This document shows, piece after piece, positions 1 through 12,820 of a stretch of DNA of 64,000 bases. A program made the position numbers and the translations under genes. The notes beneath the pieces were generated by a model, which had not been told where the DNA came from, made no database searches, and was given only the letters and a program-made list of their open reading frames with translations. Numbering within the stretch: position 1 is the first letter of the stretch; each line of letters opens with the position of its first letter. This DNA is from Parus major. Lineage: Eukaryota > Chordata > Aves > Passeriformes > Paridae. The stretch covers positions 53,932,580-53,996,579 of the forward strand of contig NC_031774.1 of assembly GCF_001522545.3 (NCBI RefSeq). Direction: 5' to 3'.

Positions 1-3000
1 AGGTAGTCACTCTTGAAACAGCAACAAACTTTAATTACTTGTTATTTTACCACTGCTGCTATCTTTTAACTTTGAACTTCTGATTTTCTCTGAAGTTTTC
101 TGCTAAACTGGCACAGCACCAGCTGTATCTCTTTAAAAACCAGAAGGTTTCTGGATGTGGTGTGCCTGTTCACCTGAGTCATCATCCCACACTGATCATG
201 TATGGCTCTCCCACTCAGGCACCCCATTACAGCAAACAGACACAGCCAGTACCCAGCACTGCATTGCAACAAAATCAGAACAAATCTGGATACAAAGTTC
301 AGGCACAAAATATAATAACAAAGTATTCTGGGGAGGGAGTGTGTGTGTCAAGGATCCTCAAACCACTGACAATACTGTAACTGAGAATTTTTGACACAAT
401 CTATGGAAAATCACATTTATGCAGGACAAGTAGACTGTTCCTATACATACCAACTCTCGTTGTGAAGACAATCATTTATGCAAATCCTAAACTCACAATG
501 AAATTGTGAAGTCTCCATTTTAAGTAGCATTTAAATGTGTACTACCTCAGGCATTACCTCATAGCATCACCATAAGAACAAAAATTACAAATCAAAATGG
601 CTGTTTCTTCACTAAGCACCATCACTCACATACACTGCACACTAGTGGGGTTGGTTCATTTGGTTTTTATTTTTTTTCTCTCAATTAATTAAACAGACCA
701 AAATTCACATCCATAAGGGAATGAAGTTATGACCATGCAAGAAACAGCAATTCTGACATTTCATACATTCAGAATGCTTCGTTTTGATAATTTACTGCTT
801 TTAATTTATTTTTTTTTAAATACAAATTTATACTTTGTTAGACACACAGGAAATACTATTCTTATCTCTTTGAATGATATGAATTATGTTAATTTCTAAC
901 ATCTCAAAAATTAAATTCTGTAAGGAAGTTTAAAGAACAAAGAGACCATGGTATGCGAGGATGTATAATTTCACAAAAACAAGTTAATATGACATTTTAC
1001 TTTTCAGTTCAAACAGTAGCCTAGTTAGACTAAATACTTCATGCTCATATAGGCAGACACCCCTCTTTTCATTCCTCAAATTTCCTTCATAAAATTTGTC
1101 CCAGAGCATTTTAGAAACATGTAACAATGCTTGAGCATGACAGCACTTGACTGTAAAAATGAAGTGCCAGAAACACTATTTGCTCCAACTTCAAAATGTT
1201 TCTACTTAGACATACTCCCCACTTCCAAGATGTGTTTTTAAAATAAACAAACATAGTACTACCTTACATTTTAAAAATTCTGTCTAACACTAATTTATTT
1301 CCTAACAGGAAGGATCCCCTACTCTCCCACCAGGAGCTAGATGATTTCAGAGGTTATACAAAAATTTGGAGAAGGCTAATAAAAACCAGAGTACCATTGG
1401 TACGGTGGATTTAAAAATGACTAGTGTCATGGTTGCTACAGGAGACATTAAATTTCAGTTCTTGTCAAACACACTCAGCTGCTGACCTACAAAAGACACA
1501 AAGCCCCTTTGTTAGCAGCTAATCTACATTTTATCAGGCCCTTTGCCTCACTTTCTAACACAAGAATTTCTGACAGGATCAGATCTTTAACAAACTACTG
1601 TGTATTTTCTAAGCAGCTTGTTCTTCCAGAGCGCTGCATATTGACACCTCATCCCAAACCCAAAATTCACAGTCAGATGCTCTCTTTCGCAGCATTACTT
1701 TGCAGCAGAAGATGCTGATGGCATTATTTAATTACGCAATGCTTATTCCACTCCAATTTTTGGCAGCAGGGCAAACAAGCAGCCGTGCACACACAACCCC
1801 CAGTTGCCTGCTCACATGAGGAGCAGCCCTTCCATGGGCTGACACGAGGGCACAGCCAGGGAGCAGCAGCACAGTCTGGGCACAATAAAGCACAGCCTCC
1901 AGAAACTGTTACTCCAGCCTAATTCCAGGAACCTACTCACATCTCAAAAAATTGGATCAACTAACAGGATTTTGGGATGTGCCAATCTGATAACTCTGTA
2001 ATTTTTAAGTAAATAAACTGAAAAAAATTTAAAAGTTTATGCCAACTTCAAATGTGAGGTCTGTACATAGCTGTTCAGTTATAAAAGCAGCAAACTCTAA
2101 GCCACCCTTTTTTGAACTTGAAAAAGTTCCACAACAGAATTTTTTTTTCCATTCAGATGATCTATTTTAGAATCTTTTGTCATGAAAAAAACAGGAACAA
2201 TGAGGAGCAACACATCTCAACTTTTTTCCTGGCATTTTCTCATCCTCTCTCATTATAGTTATGCAAACTGAGCCACAGGTTGTTTATGGCAGAATGCTTT
2301 TGTAATGAAAATAATTTTTCAGATATAGAGAAAAGGAAGCAAAGTGAACTCAGTATTTGGGAATACCAGACTCTCTATTCACATCACTGAACTGCAATGG
2401 AGTCTATGCAGAAATTCTGCCCTGACAGCATGTTCCCCAGCTCCTTCCAGTCCTCCATGGAAGACATTTCATAGCAACTCCTCCCTGCTAAGATGGGAAG
2501 AAGTATCCAAGCACTGTAATCCTACACCATACGAGGGTTTGAAAAAACTTGGGAGGGAAGAGGCCCGTCCCTGGTTGGCAAATCCACACAATACCAAACA
2601 AACAGGCCTGGTCAGGGTGCAGCTACTCAGAAGAAACATTCCAGGCTACCAAGAAAAACTCACATTGCAACGTGTTGTGGACAATACGGGGCCCGTGCCA
2701 CCATTTCAGCTCCATCTGTCACACGGTCTGACAGTGCAGCTGCCACTGACACATGGTGGGCAAGTACAGCTGGGAACACTCTCAAGGAATAATGCAACAT
2801 GTGAAAACCCTCAATTACTTCTATCTGGGCAAACTACTACTTAAAAACTTTTTTGGAAGATGAGGGAGAAGAACTAAAGAGAGAAGTTCAACAATGTTTA
2901 GAACTCAGGACCTCACAGAGCCTTAATTTTTAGCAGAGAAGAGCTACAAAAATAATGAGCGTATGAAACATGACTGCCATGATTAGTATCATCAGAACAC

Positions 3001-6000
3001 GAACTTTTCATGCACAAAACAAGCACTTTATTAAACTACACAACAGTTATTTATTTACCACTAAATATGTTTAAATAGCAAGATCATCAATGAAGTACCT
3101 GGCCTTCACTATGCAGGTAAAGATAACTGAATTCATAGTGGTTTCTTTTGGCATATTTTTTTAAAGTATTATTAAATTCAAACTTGCTTTACCCTTTCTG
3201 TACATCCACACTGCTGTATTTTTCGGCCCAAGACTAAATAAAGTCTAAATCAAGACTCAAAGTTAAATACTACTTTTTCTTTACAGGACAAAAATACCAG
3301 CTTTGCAGGTGTGTAAGCACCTCATGAGTGAAAGCTGCCTGTCCAGTTTGCAATAATGCAACTTAGGTATTAAAATCAAAATTAGAGACTCCTTGGTATT
3401 GTAATTTGGGCAATTCCCTTTCAAAGTCTCCTTTGTCTTGTAAGTGTTAAGGAGTAAAGACAGACAGAAGTCTCTCTGGGCTGTAGACCTGTGTTAGTGA
3501 ATGAACAAGGCTGACTGATTTCCTGGTGTTCTGCTCTCCCCTCTCTGCCACGGACACATCTCACAAGAACGCGTCTATCTGCAGGAAGTGTAAAGGAAGA
3601 CAAACACCCCAGCAGTTAGGGCTGTTTCCCAGAATTATCTGATGTATGCTGCACACTATTTTTAATGATAATCCTTCCCCTACCCAACACACATTTTAAG
3701 GCAACACAACTTCTTGAGCGGTTCTAATTTAAGTGCTGGGCTGGCTACTGGTTTGTATTTTGCATAGAAGAAAGTGCACAAGAAAATGGAAAGGCTGAAG
3801 GTGCAGTTAACAGACACAGCACAAATCCCTTCCTCCCATCCAGGCTTAGTGCTGATCACTTGGACATGCCTTACATAACAGTGTAAGCTGTCAGAGCACA
3901 CAGAACATCTCTGAGCTGGGGTCCCCAGCAAGTGCTGGACATCCCCACACTACATCTTGGCTGTTACCCACAGCAAGTGAGGGAAGGACTAAACGCCTTA
4001 GGAAACACCAAAGTAAAAAGCAGTTTAGACCTGAAAATACTTCCAAGTATACAAAAATGTGTTTAAGTCCATTGCCTCCCCATCCCCCCAGCCCTGCCCC
4101 AGTTTAGCCAAGATGAGTAACTGCTGGAGAAGGCACAAGTGACTAAAAGTGTGCATACAGGGAGGAGTGCAGTCCTACCAGCTTACTCCCATACCTTAAC
4201 TCCTATGCAACAACTTCTTCACACGAGTCAGAAATTACTAGAAAATAGCTGCTCAAAGAAAGAAGACTTAATGTCAACTTTTTGGTCAACAAATCCTGAC
4301 CTGTAACATGCTCCCAGTTTGAAACAAAGCAACTGGAACACAGAACCAAGATGTGCTACTGTTCAGGCTCAAGAAACCCCAACAAAAACAAGCAAACCCA
4401 AAAACAAACACACACCAACCCGGAAAACAAAACAGAAAAAACCCCACACCTAAGGATTTCCCCACATTTTGAAAGTAAGACTAGCCTGAACAGCATTCAT
4501 TACGTACAGGAAAGGAATGATAGGAAGACTGAGTTTAGCACAGGATTATTCTAGAATTATAATGTTCCCACTGTCATTCACTATGTGTGGAAGTAGAAAA
4601 TAAACCTGTATCATACACAAGTATTTTAGGAGTGGAAATGATGTTTAAGAAGCACTTGGAAGTAAGTTTTACTTTGATTTAAAGTTAGTTCAAACCCCCC
4701 CCCCCACAACAACCTGTTTATGTTATGTCTATTGGGACCTGGAAAATTCCTGCACTTAAGGACATCTTTGTAAGTTCCTTACTCCCATTTCATCTTACAA
4801 AGCACTGATAAGAGCTTTTCTTTACAAACTATGGCAGCTAAGTTTCAGAGCATGGCATTTGACTCTGGAGAAGGAACTCCTCTGTTAGAATCTGTATCTT
4901 CCACAGCTAAAACAAGTGGGTTCCACTGCTTAGTAGAGAGAAAATTCCATCCTTAAAATCTACAAACTAAACTACTATCACTCTTGTCTGTCACTTGTGT
5001 ATGTTTTTCCATATTTATTAATAAAGTTCATGTGTATATTTTAATGAGTGTGTTTAGCAAGGTTTTTTCAGGGATTTTGGGTAGATTTTTTTTTTTTAGT
5101 GGAAGAAGGGCCTGGAATAATTTAAACTAAGAATCAATACTAGCTGGCAAAAGCTAATACATGATCAAGACTTACTAAACCTAGAAACTCCCATAGTATA
5201 AAACTAAACTATAATTAAATGAGAACCTAAGACTCATAAAGGAAACAACAAGAACCAAACCACCAAACCTACTTTGATATTTCTACCAAAGCATCTCACT
5301 GGAGAGACAAAGGATCATTAGAGCTGAAATGCAATGACAGACCTCTTCACAGCTTGTTCTAGTCAACTGAACAGCTCCCAATCCTGTATTTGCTTCAAAC
5401 AGATACTAGATGCATTCATCTACATAACAATGACACATGTTTTAGGGATACAGTATATCTAAAAGATATACTAATAAAGAAAGTTATAGCTTATTAAATA
5501 TGAAAAATTCCCATGCCCATAAGTTAACAGAAAAAAATGGACCATTAACAGTAAAAGCAAACAAGAAAAAAAGCTCTTTTCCTGATAGAGGATGCGCATT
5601 TATTCTTTCAGTAACCAAATCAGAAATCATTGACTTTTCTCTTGTAGCACACAACTTTACTTCAGTATCCAAAGTGCCACCTTCTCACAAGACAAAACTG
5701 CAACACTCAATTTTAGCAGCTGAACAGTGGATCTTACCATAACACTGAAGTCTTAGTTAAGCAATTTGCAAGAAAAACATGATCTTAAAGCAATATGCTT
5801 TATTGCATTTTAATAATTCCCCCTTATGAAGGAAAAACAGTAATGGAAATTCAGAATACTCAAACCAAAAAGTTTTTACCTCACTTTATATTACATATCC
5901 CATTTTTAAAAGATATATTTCAGTTTACCATTCTAATCCACAAATAACATCTGCAGCTCATTTACAGAACATGCCCTATGCACGTAAGAAACAACTTCAT

Positions 6001-8340
6001 AAAAACATACAAGTATTTACCCTTAGAAAACAGAAAGGAGTCCAGGCAGGAAGATTCTGGATTTTGCATAAAGTGTGGTCATCCAAGAGTCTTGAACTAT
6101 CCCAGAGGCCAAGCCATCCACCGAGGTAGGATGATGCGACTTAAGAGGGAAAACAAAACAAAACCAGAGTATTTAATTACTATGTGGTAGTTTTTACTTT
6201 TTTAAACCAGAAGCATTAAGCACACAAGTCAATACAACTTTTGAAATTATTTGTCCTAAATTCTATTAAAGCAGATAAATATGGGTAAAACTCCCTAAAA
6301 TTCACGAATACACTGAAATAAGAGGACCTAACAGTTTCACCTGTGAACACATAGAACGTGGAAATTATCTTTCATAAATGAGTATTACAGAATGCTGATC
6401 CTCTAAAGTGTTAGACTTTAGGATAAGGACTTGCACTGCTACCTCTAGTTTTCAAACACCAATTTACAATTGTAATCATCTGCAAAATTACATAATCAGG
6501 AGAGAGAATACCATGCATTGTGAAGAACTACATTTCAGAGTTGTCCCCTGATGCTTACAGGCTCCAAAAGCAGTTTGATTTTTATTTAATTCCCCAACTT
6601 TCCTCTTTTTCAGCATACATAAAACCAGTATGAGAAGACAGTTGATAAGGTGTCCTATGATTGTGTCTAATGTTCAGTGTGGCATCACTTCCATCAAACC
6701 CCTGATATAGCAACATCACAGTATGGTAGAGACCACACGGATTAAATCATGGATTAGCTCAAGGCATTGGAACTGGGAAATGCGAAAAGGCTGAAGTGAC
6801 GGTAAACTACGGACTAGGCTAGGAAATGTGGAGGGAATCGCATGATCCATGCTCTTGAGGTCTCACCTCCACCTGGAGAATCAAACAGTTATGAATTCCA
6901 AGAATTAAAGCCCTTGCAGGGGCTACCAGCCTGCAGCCAGGATTGGATGTGACATGCCTGTTTGTGCACATCACACACACAGACACCTGACCCAGCTACA
7001 CCTCACAAACGCACCGCAGGAGCAAGGATCAGTACTATCCGCATAAACACAGTCCTTCGTGATCACAAAATCAAGAGTTCATACATTATTTCACAAATCT
7101 TAAAATAATACGTAGTGAAAGGCAGTCTTACATTCAGACAGACGGGCAAGTAAACGCCTACAGTTCATCTTACAAAGCAACTCATAGCCTGATGCTACCA
7201 AAGGGCTCCTCCGCTTACAGAACCTCGGAACTGTAAAGATGCAGTAAAACAGCAGTAAAACGCCCGTGACCTAAGCAAGCCAAATCTAACCCACAGCAAC
7301 AAACACATTAACATCTCCCTCCTCCTCCTCCTCCTCCTCGAAGCTGACTTCCTTCCCAGTATAATGATATCCGCGCTATCTGTAAATAATCAAAAACAAG
7401 AAAATAAAAAAAGCCCCAGACAAAGACACAAATGAAGATTCATAACCTATTTGCTCTGAAACAGCAGGACTTCAGATGGTCACTATTGAGGTTCATTAGA
7501 GTGTACTTGTTAGGTCACAGGGAGAGGTGTGCAGTCACTGCATTTTCTATACACTGGATATAAAAACACATGTTTTAGAGGTTTAGGATTCTTTAATGCT
7601 AAAACAACTTCAACAAAGCTAACAAGCACAGTAAAGTGTTGAAAAGTTTTAGATTTTAGCACCTTAGCTAAAAAAACCCCGAACCAAACAAAATTAGAAG
7701 CACTGGATAAAAAAACAGTACTGTTACTTGTGTTTTAGAAGTCCAATATTTTGCTAGAAGGAGATGAAGTCAGGAAGTTTTCAAATTTAATTTCTCTATT
7801 AGATACTTCAAAGGATTCCTGCAGCAGTAACTGTGGAGGTTTTGACTTTTGCCCTGTATGATTTCACACTGGCTTGAGTGTCAGGAAGAAGTAAGGTTAT
7901 TAGGTTTAGTTTTTACAATCTGTTAGGAAAAAAATAAGAACAACTATAGAAGACACAGAGTAGCTGCAAATCACTATGAATTATATCTCTAGTGGATTAC
8001 TTTTTGTCTTCCCTTCCTAGTACGTGTTCAGTTACAATTTTGAGATTACAGCATCATTTCAATGTTAATGGTATTTCCCACACTGCAGTTAACTGCCTGA
8101 ACTACGGAATTTCAGCCACATCAAAAATAAACTGGAAAATTACTGCATAAGGCTTCTACCTATGCTTTTAGAAACGAGCATTCCAACACAGTTTGAAAAA
8201 TTCCAGGCCTAACTAGGGCAGAAATTATTAACTGCACCTATTTGCGAGCTTAAACTGCAATATGCATAAAGACCAATCTTATGCTCCTCCAGTTCTATCC
8301 ACCTGCTCCTAGCCCACACGTTTACAAGCCAAACAAAACC
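1..8340. other. AT-rich non-coding stretch, no gene recognised
   Basis: I see no protein family in any frame here. The open frames are short and have no recognisable motifs. Small low-complexity tracts are present: a C run near 4,696, an A/C-rich patch at about 4,370-4,445 and a CCT repeat at 7,315-7,339. The stretch lies on the gene-body side of the neighbouring CpG island if that island drives a minus-strand gene, so a large first intron is one possible reading. This is inference only; intergenic DNA is equally possible. Confidence 0.5.
7315..7339. repeat. (CCT)n microsatellite
   Basis: About eight CCT/CTC units in tandem. On the minus strand it would read as a run of GAG codons, but the surrounding frame has no support as coding sequence, so I treat it as a simple repeat. 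Confidence 0.85.
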
Positions 8341-8389
8341 TGCTATTAAAAATTTAACTGCAGCTTATACGTAAGTCGCAGCTACCAAG

Positions 8390-9640
8390 CGGCAGCGATC
8401 TGGAGTGCCAGGATGGAACCGCTGGGATTCAGGGAAAGCCCTTTCCTGCCGCCTCCCGCAGCCGCTCCCGCGGCTCCTGCCACCATTTGGCCTTTGTGGA
8501 AAGAGCGTCGGTGCTTCCTGCGGGCGTCCCGCCCCCCCCGCGCCGTGGGCAGCGGTAACCAGAGACAACCTTGGGCTTCCCGAGCTGCGAAAAGTTACAC
8601 TCCTCCCCCTTCCTCCGCCCGGCTCGCTCAGACCCCGGCCGGGCTAATTATAACTGCGCGAACAACTTCCNNNNNNNNNNNNNNNNNNNNNNNNNNNNNN
8701 NNNNNNNNNNNNNNNNNNNNNNNNNNNNNNNNNNNNNNNNNNNNNNNNNNNNNNNNNNNNNNNNNNNNNNNNNNNNNNNNNNNNNNNNNNNNNNNNNNNN
8801 NNNNNNNNNNNNNNNNNNNNNNNNNNNNNNNNNNNNNNNNNNNNNNNNNNNNNNNNNNNNNNNNNNNNNNNNNNNNNNNNNNNNNNNNNNNNNNNNNNNN
8901 NNNNNNNNNNNNNNNNNNNNNNNNNNNNNNNNNNNNNNNNNNNNNNNNNNNNNNNNNNNNNNNNNNNNNNNNNNNNNNNNNNNNNNNNNNNNNNNNNNNN
9001 NNNNNNNNNNNNNNNNNNNNNNNNNNNNNNNNNNNNNNNNNNNNNNNNNNNNNNNNNNNNNNNNNNNNNNNNNNNNNNNNNNNNNNNNNNNNNNNNNNNN
9101 NNNNNNNNNNNNNNNNNNNNNNNNNNNNNNNNNNNNNNNNNNNNNNNNNNNNNNNNNNNNNNNNNNNNNNNNNNNNNNNNNNNNNNNNNNNNNNNNNNNN
9201 NNNNNNNNNNNNNNNNNNNNNNNNNNNNNNNNNNNNNNNNNNNNNNNNNNNNNNNNNNNNNNNNNNNNNNNNNNNNNNNNNNNNNNNNNNNNNNNNNNNN
9301 NNNNNNNNNNNNNNNNNNNNNNNNNNNNNNNNNNNNNNNNNNNNNNNNNNNNNNNNNNNNNNNNNNNNNNNNNNNNNNNNNNNNNNNNNNNNNNNNNNNN
9401 NNNNNNNNNNNNNNNNNNNNNNNNNNNNNNNNNNNNNNNNNNNNNNNNNNNNNNNNNNNNNNNNNNNNNNNNNNNNNNNNNNNNNNNNNNNNNNNGGAGC
9501 GGCCGGGCCGGGCTCGGCCGAGCAGCGCGATCCTGCGCTCGCCGCTCCCGCCGCACTTTGCGCCTTGAAACCGCCGCGGAGCCACCGGCCAGCTCGGACC
9601 CAAGCCCGCAGCCACTCCCGCCCCCCCTCCTTTTTTTTTT
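8390..9640. promoter_or_regulatory. CpG island (probable promoter of an unidentified gene), interrupted by a gap
   Basis: Both flanks of the assembly gap are strongly GC- and CpG-rich (8,390-8,670 and 9,496-9,615), in sharp contrast to the AT-rich surroundings. This is the usual signature of a vertebrate CpG-island promoter. On the minus strand a TTTATACAAA element lies near 9,640 just upstream of the GC-rich block, and an ATG in good context (AAATGG) opens a 34-codon frame inside the left flank that stops without a strong donor. Neither is proof of direction. The driven gene is not identified; exon 1 may be hidden in the gap. Confidence 0.6.
8671..9495. other. Assembly gap (825 N)
   Basis: An unbroken run of N inside a CpG island. 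GC-rich islands are a common dropout site in short-read bird assemblies. Any open frame spanning it is an artefact of unresolved bases. Confidence 1.
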
Positions 9641-11148
9641 TTTGTATAAACTCGCACTCCGTCTGTGACCAAAACTACGAAATTTCAGTCAAAGGCGTGC
9701 CCAGGGCCTCTACAGAGCAGCTTTCCTATAGCGCCCGGTGCCAGGGCTCTTGGGCAACGAGGCACACAGCCCGACCAGCCCTAGAGCTACGTCAAACATT
9801 GCACAATTCTGCCATGAATATTCACTTGATTTTTTTTTTTTTTTTTTTCTTCAAAGATGAGATGGTTTTAGCCATGCTCAAACCTCATATTTGCTTTTCA
9901 CGGGCATTTGCGTAATCAAGTTACATTGGCACGAGTGTTTGTACAAACCAGATTTCAAAATCTGACACTGAAGTATTTGTAAAGGTCGATTTTCATCCTT
10001 TGTCAAACCTTGCCATGGGTTGGTTACCTGATGCATCCATCCCCAAAAAGGCTGCTTGATCTAAACCCATCTTTGAAAGAGCCAATCTCTAGGACATTAA
10101 AACCAAACAGTACTCAAGGACATTTGCACAGATAGGTTCCTACATCGATGGAAGCACAGACCAATTTCATACACAAGGTTCCATGTAGGTCTCATCCGTA
10201 CTACAGAAACATTTGCAATTGTCTGCAGGAGATATGCTACAACTTTGATGAAAGTTTTTGTGATTATTCAGCAAAGATTTTTTGTTTTAAACCCTCAAGT
10301 CCAATAGATTTTAACCCTTGTGTCTCCTCATAAGGAGTGTGCAAGGCTTGACCCAATACAGGAGTGAAGGGCAGAGAGACAGAAAGCCGGAGCTGACCCC
10401 CACAGGTCTCTCACTGAGGATGAGGGGACCATCTCTCCAGGCCACCACTCTTCTGCAGTATGGTGCCCCCAATTCCTCAGCCACAGCTGTGCTCTGACCT
10501 CACTGCTGGGGGTCATGGAGCACAGAAGAGGAGTGAGTGCTGCCCTGAGAAGCACTAATGAATCCTTTTTGACACGCTGCCGGAGCTGTGTCGCCTCCCC
10601 GCATGGCTGAGGGGTGACACCCCAACCCCCATGGTCCATCTGCTACACCAAGTGTAAGTGCAGAACCAGTGTCAGCACTGAGGGGGAGGAGTGGACCAAA
10701 TACCTCGCCCAGAGCCCTTCCTTCCCACCACACAGTGGCTTAAGTGGAGGAGTAACCCTGAGATGTTCAGGATTCTTCTGCCTGCTAAAGTCAGCCAGGG
10801 ACAACCAGGAGTATTGCACCAGGACCGACCCCTGCCATATGCTGGGGATTATTTCCAACGAGTAGACACAGGACAGGCGTACAAAGGTAGCTGGTGCAAA
10901 AGGGATGGATCTGGAATCAGTATGTCTAACACAGAATATAAAGGGGTAGTTTAACTAGCAGTACCCCTAAAGTGTTCCCATAGTTTGAGCCAAGGTTAGG
11001 CTTTGCAGACTTGACCCCTGCTGGTAAAAAGTCTATGACCTCTGGGCTACCCTGCAGCAGCAGTACAGTCCTGGACAATTCTCCCTCTCTACAGCTCAAG
11101 GCAATGCTTGAGCCTCTGGTACAACCATTCTTCTTAAGTCCAGCATAC

Positions 11149-11229
11149 CTCCCAGAAAGACACCAACACCAGTCACTCTTTCTTGAGTGATTAACATAAC
11201 ATAGTCAGGTTCTGTGAGCAATTTTTGTT
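11149..11229 (-). other. Candidate internal exon (81 nt), unknown gene or lncRNA
   Basis: On the minus strand a pyrimidine-rich acceptor (CCCTTTCCTATTGCACAG) precedes 81 open nucleotides that end at a GGGAG|GTATGC donor. One frame is open (contains LLTEPDYVMLITQERV) and the exon is phase 1-1, so skipping would keep the frame. I do not recognise the peptide. Splice-like sites flanking an open segment of this size occur often by chance. Confidence 0.15.
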
Positions 11230-12724
11230 CTGTGCAATAGGAAAGGGTGAATGTGCCTTCTATAGCAGGTGTTTCTATAAAGGACAGGTGTTTCAAGCAT
11301 GCTCTGACAAGAGGTACCAAAAAAAAGAACCTGAAGTTGTTTAAATACATGCATAACAACCTTGGATTCATGGCTTAACACTTGAAGTTAACAGAAATGA
11401 CCCAAAATATGGTGATTATTTGCAAAGGGTTTGGTCACTTCTTTGCTTGTGTTAACAGTAGAATTCACATAAAAGAACTGGAACCTTGTTTAACTTGGCA
11501 ATATTTAGCATCTTATGTGCTGGAGGAGCCATGCTTGTCTCACACAGTGAATTCAGAGGTCTGAGCACACATATAAGGTCTTTCTTGACAAAAAACTTCC
11601 TTTAAAAGGCCCTTATGTTCTCAAATGAGGTCATGTTCTAGGAGTCTAATGCTCTCCCATTTTGACTTGAACAGGATTGCATATGATTTTTTAATGATTT
11701 AAACACAGCCTTTCAGAATGTCTGTACTCACTGCAGCAGTCCAGGATGCCATTCTCACGAGCAGCATATTTGCTTTTGCAGCAAATTTTGCATAAACCAG
11801 GAAAAAACACAACCCTCAAACCAATCAATGTCTCTGTATAACTCATCTGAAAGGAAAGCCGGAGGTTTGCTACTTCTTCTTACCTTCATACTCGGCATCT
11901 ATTCAAAAACACGGTTCAGCAACACAGGAACTAATGAAGACTGCTTTCCTATGGATTTATGCCTGTGATTAATTACTCTGTGTCTAAGGTATGAGCTCTA
12001 ATTGAAGCTGGTCTCATGCCTGGAAACTTAAGTCTCTCCCTTATCTGAATTACTGGATATCAGTACAGAATGCTGTTTTCTTCTGGTATCTCCACACTTG
12101 GATACATTCTAAAAATGTAGTGACTGTGAGATCTGCCAGATTTGATTGAAATAAATTAGCTATTCTAAAGCTGAGTGGCAGAATGATCCCATAAATGCCA
12201 TCCTTCCACAGGGAAGTGAGAAAGGCAGAGCACGCTGCACTAAAGCCCGGTTAGTTTTACCACCTCTTTTTGGTGGTAAAGCCGCTGTGAACAAACTAAT
12301 CCTAGACAGTTACTCAAGTTTATTAGAAAAAGCTATGACACAAGATGCTTATTACAAAACCTAACAACACCTTACTGAATATTTCTCAGAGTAGGAAATT
12401 AGCCATTGTTCTCTTTTGTCAAAGGAATCATAATTTACAAGAAAAAGCACTTTCCCCTTATACCTTTTAAACAAAGCAGAGACACAAAAGTTAACTATGG
12501 TACTGAGCTTCAATTTAAACAATTAACCATTCAGAAATTTTGTCTTAAACTTTCAGTCAGCTCACTGGACACAAAATAATCCAAACACCCAGTATTTTCC
12601 ATATCTAGCCTTTCTCTCAGAAATTATTTCAAACACAGAAGAGTGAATTTGTTACAAGTCCTGGGTTTTTTTTTCTTTTAAGTATTAAACTCATGGTTTT
12701 TGAGTTTGTTTTTTATCAACATAC

Positions 12725-12820
12725 CTGCTCTTCCCCTTGGAAGTCCTGTTTTGTAAGCTTGCACAACCCCAGGTTGAAGTTGCATTACTTGATACATTTC
12801 TTTTCCTCTCCAAATCTTGT
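12725..12820 (-). other. Candidate internal exon (96 nt), unknown gene or lncRNA
   Basis: Minus-strand segment with an acceptor TTCCATTTACAG and a donor GAGCAG|GTATGT. The length is a multiple of three. Two frames are open, one of them (KIWRGKEMYQVMQLQPG) phase 1-1 and therefore compatible with the candidate exon at 11,149-11,229. I recognise no family; chance is a serious alternative. Confidence 0.17.

Noticed and set aside
2344..2844. A 166-codon open frame
   Set aside because: It begins with a non-ATG codon, shows no family motif and has no supporting context; a chance frame is the simplest reading.
6022..6145. A minus-strand segment with an excellent acceptor (TTTTCCCTCTTAAG) considered as an exon
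   Set aside because: The only open frame through it gives no recognisable protein and the donor (GG|GTAAAT) is mediocre; there is no neighbouring exon to join.
8413..9915. A 500-codon open frame on the plus strand and similar long frames on the minus strand
   Set aside because: They are open only because the 825-base gap is read as unknown residues; the real sequence at both ends is GC-rich promoter DNA.
10691..10954. An 87-codon plus-strand frame in a GC-moderate patch
   Set aside because: The start codon is GTG and nothing matches a known family; neighbouring frames are open too.
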